A stretch of DNA of 5,135 nt from Actinomycetales bacterium (lineage in GTDB: Bacteria > Actinomycetota > Actinomycetes > Actinomycetales > Cellulomonadaceae): the NCBI GenBank assembly GCA_012514835.1, contig JAAYZM010000258.1:1-5135 (forward strand), read 5' to 3'. Positions 1 through 5,135 of the stretch are shown here, in pieces. Under the pieces are notes generated by a model that was not told the DNA's origin, made no database searches, and saw only the letters and a list, made by a program, of their open reading frames with translations. Numbering within the stretch: position 1 is the stretch's first letter; every line of letters starts with the position of its first letter. A program made the position numbers and the translations under genes.

Positions 1-150
1 GCCGTGCGGCGCCTCACCACGGCGTACGGGGCGCACCGGGACGTCGTGGTCGCGGCCTCGGCACGCCGCGCGCACGCGTGGGGCCTCGTGCGCACCCTCG
101 GCTGGTACGCCGACCACCGCTACCGCCCCGAGGTCGTGGACATCCGATGA
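1..150 (+). CDS. C-terminal 49 residues of an unrecognised protein (5' end outside window)
   Basis: Frame 1 is open from the window edge to a TGA at 148-150. It gives 49 residues with ordinary actinobacterial codon use. The tail has a hydrophobic strand (DVVVAAS), an Arg/Ala-rich helix-like stretch (ARRAHAWGLVRTLGW), and ends YRPEVVDIR. I do not recognise the family from this tail. The stop codon overlaps the start of the P450 gene as ATGA, which argues that this is the real end of a gene co-translated with the P450, not chance open frame. In an Ole-like cluster a hydrolase or condensing enzyme might be expected here, but nothing in these 49 residues shows either. Confidence is fair that it is coding and nil for function. 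Confidence 0.7.
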   Translation, partial: AVRRLTTAYGAHRDVVVAASARRAHAWGLVRTLGWYADHRYRPEVVDIR

Positions 151-1331
151 GCACCGCGATGCGCCGCGAGGAACGGGTGCAGCGCGCGGCCCACCCGTTC
201 GTGTACCCCGCGATGCGTGCCGTCGCGCGGCGCGGCCCGGTGGTGCGTGTGCCCGGGATCGGGGTGGTGGTCTCGGACGCCGCGCTCGCCCGGGAGGTGC
301 TCCTCGACACCGAGCACTTCTCGAAGGTGGGCCCTGGGGCGCCGTCGGACCTCTGGACGCCCGTGCTGGGCCCGGCCGTGCTGCTCAACATGGAGGGCGC
401 CGACCACGCGGCGCTGCGCCGCTCGCTCGCGGGCCTCTTCACGCCGCGCGCCGTGCGAGAGCTGGCCCGGGTCGAGGCGGACGCGGCCCTCGGGACGCTC
501 GCCGCGCGGCTGCTCGCGGGGGAGCGGGTGGACCTCGTACGGGAGGTCGAGCACCTCGCGGGAACCGTGATCTGCCGCATGACGGGGTTGCCGCCCACGG
601 ACGCTGGTGTGCGCGAGGCGTTCGGCGCGGCGCGCGAGATTGTGGGGCTCGTCCGGCTGCACCGCCGCAGCCTCACGCCGCGCCAGGTGAGCCGGGCTCG
701 CGAGGTGCTCGGGCGCCTGACCCGCCACGCGGGAGAGGCGTACCGCGCGGGTGATCCCGCGACCGTCCCGGGACGGATGGCCGGGCTCGGCCTCTCGGAG
801 CGTGAGGCCCTCGGTGCCGTGGGGGCGTTCGTGCTCACCGGGACGGAGACCATCCAGTCCTTCACGCCGCGGCTCGTGGCGCTCACGCACGACGCGGGCT
901 GGCTCGAGCAGTTGCTGCAGGCCGAGGCCGGGTCGGCGCTGCGCACGCGCGTGGTCGAGGAGTCGCTGCGCACCACGGTGCCCTCCCCGGCGATGCTCCG
1001 CTCCGTGCGTGCCGAGGCCCGCGTGGGCGGCACTCCCGTGGCCGCCGGGGACCGCGTGGTGATCGCGACCCTCTCGTGCTGCCGCGCGGGCGGGCCGTTC
1101 GACCCCGGGGCGCCCGTGGACCCCGCGATCCGGCACCTGTGGTTCGGGGCGGGCCCGCACTTCTGCCTCTGCATGCCGCTCGCGCTCGCCCAGGTGGACG
1201 CCGTGCTCGACGCCCTCGCGCCCGTAGCGGCGGCGGGGGCGAGGCTCCGCGTGGTCCGACGGCGAGTCGCCCGCGGCGTCCTCATCCCGGCCTATCGCAG
1301 CCTCGAGCTCGTGGCGGAGGGCGCGCGATGA
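147..1331 (+). CDS. Cytochrome P450 with a non-canonical heme-binding loop
   Basis: This is a 394-residue soluble bacterial class P450, a heme monooxygenase that would take electrons from a ferredoxin system not seen here. No signal peptide or membrane anchor is visible. Landmarks in order are: the C-helix motif HAALR (87-91) followed by LFTPRAV; the I-helix LTGTETIQ (230-237) with the acid-alcohol pair Glu-Thr; the K-helix ESLR (272-275, ExxR); and the heme loop FGAGPHFCLC (333-342) with Cys340 as the expected thiolate ligand. Two oddities stand out. The Gly normally two residues after the ligand is Cys342. The meander before the heme loop (about 316-330) is short and I see no Arg at the usual PxRF position. 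The start at 147 is chosen because ATGA overlaps the upstream stop and gives the usual family length; an in-frame GTG at 78 would add 23 Arg/Pro-rich residues lying wholly inside the upstream gene. No good Shine-Dalgarno precedes 147, so translation is probably coupled. The substrate is unknown; context suggests an acyl or lipid-like intermediate. Confidence 0.93.
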   Translation: MSTAMRREERVQRAAHPFVYPAMRAVARRGPVVRVPGIGVVVSDAALAREVLLDTEHFSKVGPGAPSDLWTPVLGPAVLLNMEGADHAALRRSLAGLFTPRAVRELARVEADAALGTLAARLLAGERVDLVREVEHLAGTVICRMTGLPPTDAGVREAFGAAREIVGLVRLHRRSLTPRQVSRAREVLGRLTRHAGEAYRAGDPATVPGRMAGLGLSEREALGAVGAFVLTGTETIQSFTPRLVALTHDAGWLEQLLQAEAGSALRTRVVEESLRTTVPSPAMLRSVRAEARVGGTPVAAGDRVVIATLSCCRAGGPFDPGAPVDPAIRHLWFGAGPHFCLCMPLALAQVDAVLDALAPVAAAGARLRVVRRRVARGVLIPAYRSLELVAEGAR

Positions 1332-1348
1332 CGGGGGTCGCACGATGA
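1328..1348 (+). other. Six-codon mini-ORF bridging the P450 stop and the ligase start
   Basis: The reading frame ATG...TGA encodes MTGVAR. Its ATG overlaps the P450 stop (ATGA at 1328-1331) and its TGA overlaps the ligase ATG (ATGA at 1345-1348). A GGAGG at 1316-1320 lies 7 nt before this ATG, a better ribosome binding site than the GGGGG (1333-1337) before the ligase ATG. A ribosome leaving the P450 could restart here, stop on top of the ligase start and restart again. It could be a coupling device or simple coincidence in GC-rich DNA, and the peptide itself is unlikely to have a function. Confidence 0.3.
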
Positions 1349-3015
1349 GGGAGACCGACGCGCACCTGGTCCGGGCCGTGCTCGACCGCTGCGCCCGGAC
1401 GCCCGACACCGTCGCGCTGCGCGCATGGAGCGGTGCACTGGTAGGTCGACGCCTCCCCGGAACGGCCCGTGACCTGACGTACCGCGAGCTCGGCACACGC
1501 ATCGAGACCACCGCGGCGGCGCTCCGCGCGGAGGGACTTGAGACGGGGGACCGGGTCCTGTTCTCGATCCGCCCGCGGCCCGAGGGGATCGTCCTGGCCC
1601 TCGCGATCGTGCTCGCGGGCGGGTCGATCGTGTTCGTCGACCCCGGGTCCACGCCCGAGCTCTTCGCCGCCCGGCTCGCCGCCGCCCGCCCGCGCTTCGC
1701 GGCGACCGAAGCCCTTCTCTACGCGCTGTCGAGCGGGCCGCTACGAAGGCTCGCGCGCTCGCGCGGGCTGCTCCTGCCCGGCTACGGCCACCTCGACGTG
1801 CGCCACCTCTACTCCGGGCCCTGGCTGCCCGGCGTGCCGCGAGGTGCTCGGCGTGTGGCCCGGCTCACGGACCACTCCGCTGCCCCGCTCGACGTCTCCG
1901 GCACGTCCGGTGACGAGGCGCTCGTCGTCTTCACCTCCGGGACCACGGCCGCGCCGCGCGCCGTCGTGCACACCGCGGGTTCCCTCGCCGCAGCGAGCCA
2001 CCTCCTCGCGGGCGTGCACGCGCTCGAGCCCGGCGAGGTGGTGCACACCGACCAGATGCTCCTCGGACTGCCCGCCCTCCTCGCGGGCGCGACGTGGTCC
2101 ATCCCCGCCCGACCGCCCGGCCGCGACATCCGCCGCTTCGTCGCCGAGGGCTGGGGTGAGAGCGCCCGCCGTGCCGCCGCGCCGCGCGCCTCGTCGACCT
2201 TCCTCGTGCCCGCGGACGTCACGGCGCTCCTCGACGCCCATGCCGCGGGGACGGTCCCGCCGGTCGAGGGCACCGTCCTCGTGGGCGGGGCGCCCGTCAC
2301 GAAGAACCTCCTGGCCCGGACCACGACGGCCCTGCCGCACGTGCGCTGGGTCGCGGTGTACGGGGCCACGGAGATGCTCCCGATCGCCGCGGTCGACGCG
2401 ACCGAGAAGCTCGCGTTCGATGGCGACGGCGACCTCGTCGGCACCCCGCTCCCGGGCGTCCAGGCCCGCGTCTGTGATGGCGAGCTGCACGTGTCGGGGC
2501 CGTCCCTCATGCGCGGCTACCTCGGCCAGGACCCCGCGCGCGAGCATGCCACGGGCGACCTCGCGCGCATCGACGAGCGCGGCCGAATCGCGCTGCTGGG
2601 CCGCACGCGCGACATGATCATCCGCGGCACCGTGAACATCTACCCCGGGCTCTTCGAGCCGCGCATCGAGGCGCTGCCCGGGGTCGCGGACGCCGTGCTC
2701 GTGGGGCTGCCGAGGGACGACGGCGACGAACGGGTCGCCCTCGTCCTCACGGCGGCACGCCACATCGGGGGAACAGTGCCGACGACGGCGTCCCCCGGGG
2801 AACCGCCGTCGTCGGGAATGCCGTCGTCGGCCCTCGGTGTCGAGGTCGTGCGGGACTCGTCGCTCGTGCGCGAGGTGAGCGCCGCCCTGCCCGGGGTGCT
2901 GGATCACGGCGCGCTGCCGGACCTCGTGGTCGAGGTGCGCGCGATCCCCACCGCGGGCCGTTCCCGCAAGCCGGACCGGCGCGCGCTCGCTGCCGCACTC
3001 GCGGGGGAGACCTGA
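1345..3015 (+). CDS. AMP-forming acyl ligase of the ANL superfamily (OleC-like candidate)
   Basis: This 556-residue cytosolic adenylating enzyme would activate a carboxylic acid with ATP. Family motifs in order are: the phosphate-loop region FTSGTTAAPRAV (196-207); VLVGGAPV (311-318); the adenine-binding YGATE (339-343); TGDLA (403-407); the hinge region GRTRDMIIRGTVNIYP (419-434); and a C-terminal SRKPDRRAL (540-548), whose Lys542 aligns with the A10 catalytic lysine of the usual SGKxDRRAL. YGATE-LP and the single-domain length suit the OleC / fatty acid CoA-ligase branch, but an acyl-CoA ligase or acyl-AMP ligase is equally possible. The phosphate loop is unusual: the usual TGxPKG reads TAAPRA. 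Residues about 473-497 form a Pro/Ser/Gly/Thr-rich linker in the C-terminal domain encoded by repeats. The start at 1345 lies 13 nt after the P450 stop, and the stop shares its last base with the SDR start. If OleC-like, it would turn a 2-alkyl-3-hydroxy acid into a beta-lactone after reduction by the downstream SDR. Confidence 0.9.
   Translation: MRETDAHLVRAVLDRCARTPDTVALRAWSGALVGRRLPGTARDLTYRELGTRIETTAAALRAEGLETGDRVLFSIRPRPEGIVLALAIVLAGGSIVFVDPGSTPELFAARLAAARPRFAATEALLYALSSGPLRRLARSRGLLLPGYGHLDVRHLYSGPWLPGVPRGARRVARLTDHSAAPLDVSGTSGDEALVVFTSGTTAAPRAVVHTAGSLAAASHLLAGVHALEPGEVVHTDQMLLGLPALLAGATWSIPARPPGRDIRRFVAEGWGESARRAAAPRASSTFLVPADVTALLDAHAAGTVPPVEGTVLVGGAPVTKNLLARTTTALPHVRWVAVYGATEMLPIAAVDATEKLAFDGDGDLVGTPLPGVQARVCDGELHVSGPSLMRGYLGQDPAREHATGDLARIDERGRIALLGRTRDMIIRGTVNIYPGLFEPRIEALPGVADAVLVGLPRDDGDERVALVLTAARHIGGTVPTTASPGEPPSSGMPSSALGVEVVRDSSLVREVSAALPGVLDHGALPDLVVEVRAIPTAGRSRKPDRRALAAALAGET
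2779..2830. repeat. Intragenic 12-bp inverted repeat with an additional third arm
   Basis: CCGACGACGGCG (2779-2790) is perfectly complementary to CGCCGTCGTCGG (2804-2815) across a 13-nt spacer that itself contains the palindrome CCCCGGGG (2793-2800). An 11-bp direct copy of the right arm, GCCGTCGTCGG, recurs at 2820-2830, so the left arm could pair with either. A GGGGAAC at 2768-2774 also recurs at 2797-2803. The block lies in frame inside the ligase gene and encodes the low-complexity linker (residues about 479-496, with PPSSG and MPSSA). No T-run follows, so it does not look like an intrinsic terminator. It may be a small repeat insertion or local slippage product. Confidence 0.75.
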
Positions 3016-3965
3016 TGCGCGTCGCGGTCACGGGAGCCTCGGGCTTCGTGGGTGGTGCCGTCGTGGCCGATGCGGTGGCGCGCGGGCACGAGGTGCTCGC
3101 GCTGTCCCGGCGACCCGTCGAGCTGCCCGGGGCGGAGTGGCGCCGCTGGGACCTGACCGAGGGGCCGCTCACGGACGCGCCCGAGGTGGACGTCGTGGTG
3201 CACGCCGCGGCACGCGTGGGGGAGCGAGGCTCGTGGGCGCAGTTCGAGCGCGCCAACGTGGCCGGGACGGCCGCCGTGCTCGACGCGTTTCCCGGCGCGC
3301 GGCTCGTGCACGTCTCCTCGGGGAGCGTGTACGACCCGTACATCCCCACGGTGGACGGCCGTGAGGACGAGGCGCCCGTGGCGCGGTATCTCGGCCGCTA
3401 TGCGGCGTCGAAGGCCGCAGCCGAGCGGCTCGTGCGCGAGCGGGCCCCGGGTCACGCGGGCGGTGCGGTGATCCTGCGCCCGCACGCCGTGTACGGGCCA
3501 GGAGACACGACGCTCTTGCCGCGCATCGAGAGTGCGGTGCGGGGCCGTCGGCTCGTGCTGCCGGGCGACGGACGAGTGCGCCAGTCGCTCACGCACGTGG
3601 GCAACCTCGTGGCCGCCGTCCGGGCAGCGGGGCACGTGGACCTCGACGCCCGCGACGGGGGCGTGCTCGTGGCCAACGTGGCCGACGCCGAGCCCGTGGC
3701 GCTCCGGGACGTCCTGCTCGAGCTGCTCGAGCGTCGGGGCAGGGGAGACGTCGAGATCCTTGGAGTCCCTGTGCGCGTGGCGACGGCGCTCGCGGTCCTC
3801 GCCGAAGGTGCCGCCCGGCTCGACCCGCGCGGGCGTGAACCGCGGCTGAGCCGGTACGCGATCAGCCACCTCGCGCTCGAGCGGACGCTCGACCTGACCA
3901 CGTTGCGCGAGCGGCTCGGCGTCGAGCCCGCGCCCACCGAACTCACGGGGGCGGAGGACTGGTAG
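3015..3965 (+). CDS. NAD(P)-dependent epimerase/dehydrogenase, extended SDR family (OleD-like candidate)
   Basis: This 316-residue Rossmann-fold oxidoreductase has the nucleotide-binding TGASGFVGG at 6-14 directly at the N-terminus. It then shows VDVVVHAAARV (58-68), NVAGTAAVL (81-89), VSSGSVYD (100-107) supplying the catalytic Ser, YAASK (129-133, YxxxK) and RPHAVYGPGDT (155-165). The order and spacing are those of extended SDRs (epimerase / 3-beta-hydroxysteroid dehydrogenase-like), which include OleD, the NADPH reductase of 2-alkyl-3-keto acids. Sugar epimerases share the fold, but no sugar-nucleotide genes are nearby and the adjacent ligase and P450 suggest an acyl or lipid substrate. The start is supported by GGGGGAG (3003-3009) 5 nt upstream and by the TGATG overlap with the ligase stop. 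The C-terminal part (about 246-316) is short for substrate binding but not obviously truncated. It is the last gene of its operon, since a 76-nt gap follows. Confidence 0.93.
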   Translation: MRVAVTGASGFVGGAVVADAVARGHEVLALSRRPVELPGAEWRRWDLTEGPLTDAPEVDVVVHAAARVGERGSWAQFERANVAGTAAVLDAFPGARLVHVSSGSVYDPYIPTVDGREDEAPVARYLGRYAASKAAAERLVRERAPGHAGGAVILRPHAVYGPGDTTLLPRIESAVRGRRLVLPGDGRVRQSLTHVGNLVAAVRAAGHVDLDARDGGVLVANVADAEPVALRDVLLELLERRGRGDVEILGVPVRVATALAVLAEGAARLDPRGREPRLSRYAISHLALERTLDLTTLRERLGVEPAPTELTGAEDW

Positions 3966-3980
3966 ATCACGGTGCGTGAT
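3966..3980. repeat. Perfect 6-bp inverted repeat after the SDR stop (possible operator)
   Basis: ATCACG, 3-nt spacer GTG, then CGTGAT, starting on the base after the TAG stop at 3963-3965. The DNA is locally less GC-rich than its surroundings. The stem is short and has no following T-run, so it is a poor terminator. Its position about 30 bp upstream of the candidate -10 element of the ABC operon would suit a dimeric regulator site. The symmetry is seen directly; its role is a guess. Confidence 0.35.
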
Positions 3981-4008
3981 TCGCGTCCCGGCGCGGGTCG
4001 CGCGGCAC

Positions 4009-4014
4009 TAGGGT
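4009..4014 (+). promoter_or_regulatory. Candidate -10 element (TAGGGT) of the ABC transporter operon
   Basis: TAGGGT inside CACTAGGGT matches the actinobacterial TANNNT -10 pattern and lies in the only intergenic gap of the window. A start site about 7 nt downstream would give a leader of roughly 20 nt before the ATG at 4042. No convincing TTGAC-like -35 is seen at the expected spacing (around 3986-3991), so the promoter would be weak, activator-dependent or recognised by an alternative sigma factor. Confidence 0.45.
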
Positions 4015-4029
4015 GCGCGTGACGACGAC

Positions 4030-4038
4030 GGAAGGGGG
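4030..4038 (+). promoter_or_regulatory. Ribosome binding site of the ABC ATPase gene
   Basis: GGAAGGGGG ends 3 nt before the ATG at 4042, with its GGAAGG core 6 nt upstream. It is the strongest Shine-Dalgarno in the window outside an overlapping gene junction. It supports 4042 as the start and independent translation of this operon. Confidence 0.6.
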
Positions 4039-4041
4039 CGC

Positions 4042-5052
4042 ATGACCGGGGTAGCAGACGTCGGACCGGAGCTCGCGATCTCGACGCGAGGCGTGCGCAA
4101 GACGTACCAGTCCGTCACCGGACGCCGCACCGTGGGGGTCGAGGGGCTCGACCTCGACGTCCCCGTCGGGGGCGTCCATGGCTTCCTCGGGCCCAACGGC
4201 TCGGGCAAGACCACCACGATCCGCATGCTGCTCGGGCTCGTGCGCCCTGACTCGGGAACCATGGAGATCTTCGGCGAACGCATCCCCGAGCAGCTCCCGT
4301 CCGTCGTCCGGCGAGTCGGAGCGATCGTCGAGCAACCCAAGTTCTTCCCGACCTTCTCCGGGATCAAGAACCTCGACCTGCTCGCCCGAGCCATCGGTGC
4401 GCCGCGCGAGCTCGTCGCGACCGTGCTGAACGACGTCGGCCTCGCGGACCGTGGCAAGGACGCCTACCGCACGTACTCCCTCGGCATGAAGCAGCGGCTC
4501 GCGATCGCCGCGACGCTGCTCAAGGACCCGGACCTGCTCATCTTCGACGAGCCCACCAACGGGCTCGACCCCGCCGGCATCCGCGAGATCCGCGACACGA
4601 TGCGGGGCCTGGCCGACGGCGGGAAGACGGTGCTGGTCTCGAGCCACGTGCTCGCCGAGGTCCAGCAGGTGGCGGACACCGTCTCGATCATCGCGCGTGG
4701 GAGGCTGCTTGCGAGCGGTCGTGTCGACGAGCTGGCCTCGGGCCGGGCTGGGGCCAAGGTCCGGGTCGGGGTGCGCGAGCCCGAGCGGGCCGTCGCGATC
4801 CTGCAGCGCGAGGGGATCGACGCGAGCGTGGACCACACCGGGACCATCCATGCGGCCGGGGTCGCCGACCCGGCCCAGATCACGTGGTTGCTCGGGAGCA
4901 ACGGGCTGTACGTCCACGAGCTGCTCGCCGAGCGCGTCGACCTCGAGTCCGTGTTCCTCGAGCTCACCCAGGGACTCGGCCCGGGGACGCACGCCTCTGG
5001 TGACGAGGGGTCGCGGCGGGCGCGGCGTCGGGCACGGACGGGGGAGGCGTGA
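4042..5052 (+). CDS. ABC-2 type exporter, ATP-binding subunit (BcrA/DrrA-like)
   Basis: This 336-residue nucleotide-binding subunit would power export by a partner permease at the cytoplasmic membrane. All ATPase motifs are intact: Walker A GPNGSGKTT (50-58), Q-loop Gln98 in VEQPKFF, the signature YSLGMKQR (145-152), Walker B LLIFDE (165-170), D-loop NGLDP (173-177) and the switch His202 in SSHVL. SLGMKQRLAIA in place of LSGGQ is typical of the bacitracin/daunorubicin-type ABC-2 family. The region after about 230 is the accessory C-terminal domain of that family, ending in DLESVFLELT (300-309). A hydrophilic tail rich in Arg (about 315-336) is probably lineage-specific. The gene has its own ribosome binding site and probable promoter, and its TGA overlaps the next ATG, so ATPase and permease form a translationally coupled pair. 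The substrate cannot be told from sequence; drug, peptide antibiotic or lipid export is usual for the family. Confidence 0.96.
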   Translation: MTGVADVGPELAISTRGVRKTYQSVTGRRTVGVEGLDLDVPVGGVHGFLGPNGSGKTTTIRMLLGLVRPDSGTMEIFGERIPEQLPSVVRRVGAIVEQPKFFPTFSGIKNLDLLARAIGAPRELVATVLNDVGLADRGKDAYRTYSLGMKQRLAIAATLLKDPDLLIFDEPTNGLDPAGIREIRDTMRGLADGGKTVLVSSHVLAEVQQVADTVSIIARGRLLASGRVDELASGRAGAKVRVGVREPERAVAILQREGIDASVDHTGTIHAAGVADPAQITWLLGSNGLYVHELLAERVDLESVFLELTQGLGPGTHASGDEGSRRARRRARTGEA

Positions 5053-5135
5053 TGCGGCTCCTCGGTGTCGAGCTCGACCGGTACCGCGCGCGCTCCGTGG
5101 TCCAGTGGCTGTTCGTCGCGCTGCTCCTGCTCTCC
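5052..5135 (+). CDS. ABC-2 type permease, N-terminal 28 residues (3' end outside window)
   Basis: The ATG at 5052 overlaps the ATPase stop (TGATG) and is preceded by GGGGAGG (5041-5047). The frame stays open to the window edge. The 28 residues have a short charged cytoplasmic start (VELDRYRARS) followed by the beginning of a hydrophobic segment (WLFVALLLLS), as in ABC-2 permeases, which usually begin with a transmembrane helix right after an amphipathic stretch. Identification rests mainly on the tight coupling to the ATPase. Too little is present to judge subfamily. Confidence 0.8.
   Translation, partial: MRLLGVELDRYRARSVVQWLFVALLLLS

Noticed and set aside
78..146. Upstream GTG start adding 23 residues to the P450
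   Set aside because: The added residues are Arg/Pro-rich, unlike a P450 N-terminus, and lie inside the preceding gene; the ATGA overlap at 147 is a better start.
1316..1342. Resemblance between the mini-ORF start (ATGACGGGGGTCGCA) and the ABC ATPase start (ATGACCGGGGTAGCA), including similar purine-rich upstream sequence
   Set aside because: The match is short and GC-driven; translation initiation regions in such genomes converge, and nothing else links the two loci.
14..1652. Long overlapping open frames on the minus strand opposite the P450 and early ligase (423 and 510 codons)
   Set aside because: They are Arg/Pro/Ala/His-rich translations with no domain motifs, lie opposite genes with clear motifs, and arise because stop codons are rare in very GC-rich DNA.
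2779..2815. Intrinsic transcription terminator
   Set aside because: The hairpin is strong but has no U-tract, lies in the middle of an intact coding sequence and is not at an operon end.
1741..2907. Minus-strand open frame opposite the ligase
   Set aside because: Low-complexity composition, no recognisable motif and no start context; it is a shadow of the ligase codon pattern.
2904..3869. Minus-strand open frame opposite the SDR gene
   Set aside because: Spans the ligase/SDR junction, has His/Arg/Pro-rich composition and no motif, while the + strand carries a complete SDR.
3967..4992. Minus-strand 341-codon open frame opposite the ABC ATPase
   Set aside because: Acidic/Arg-rich shadow; the + strand has every ABC ATPase motif in order.

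Overview
The window is very GC-rich, with third codon positions almost always G or C. Genes are tightly packed, all on the + strand, and joined by ATGA/TGATG overlaps. This fits a high-GC actinobacterium, perhaps a Micrococcales-type organism, but no marker gene is present and this is inference from composition and gene style only. No rRNA, tRNA, CRISPR, insertion sequence or phage gene is visible.

Positions 1-3965 are the downstream part of a biosynthetic-looking operon. It begins with the last 49 codons of an unrecognised protein (1-150). A complete cytochrome P450 follows (147-1331), then an ANL-superfamily AMP-forming acyl ligase (1345-3015) and an extended-SDR NAD(P)-dependent epimerase/dehydrogenase (3015-3965). 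Neighbouring genes overlap by 4 nt or 1 nt, or are separated by 13 nt that a 6-codon ORF bridges exactly (1328-1348), so the set is probably co-transcribed and translationally coupled. A ligase followed by an SDR recalls the OleC/OleD pair of bacterial long-chain olefin and beta-lactone pathways: OleD reduces a 2-alkyl-3-keto acid and OleC adenylates the hydroxy acid to give a beta-lactone. Neither the condensing enzyme OleA nor the hydrolase OleB lies in the window, so this is a hypothesis. The P450 would be an unusual tailoring partner. Both the P450 and the ligase depart from consensus at signature motifs, and the ligase carries a low-complexity linker encoded by a 12-bp perfect inverted repeat plus a third repeat arm.

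Positions 3966-4041 form the only real intergenic gap. It holds a perfect 6-bp inverted repeat just after the SDR stop codon, a possible -10 element (TAGGGT) and a strong ribosome binding site. These probably start a second operon.

Positions 4042-5135 carry a complete ABC ATPase of the ABC-2 (BcrA/DrrA-like) export type. Its stop codon overlaps the start of what is probably its membrane permease, of which only the first 28 codons are present. The ATPase and permease would together form a drug, peptide or lipid exporter; whether it exports the product of the upstream operon cannot be told from this sequence.
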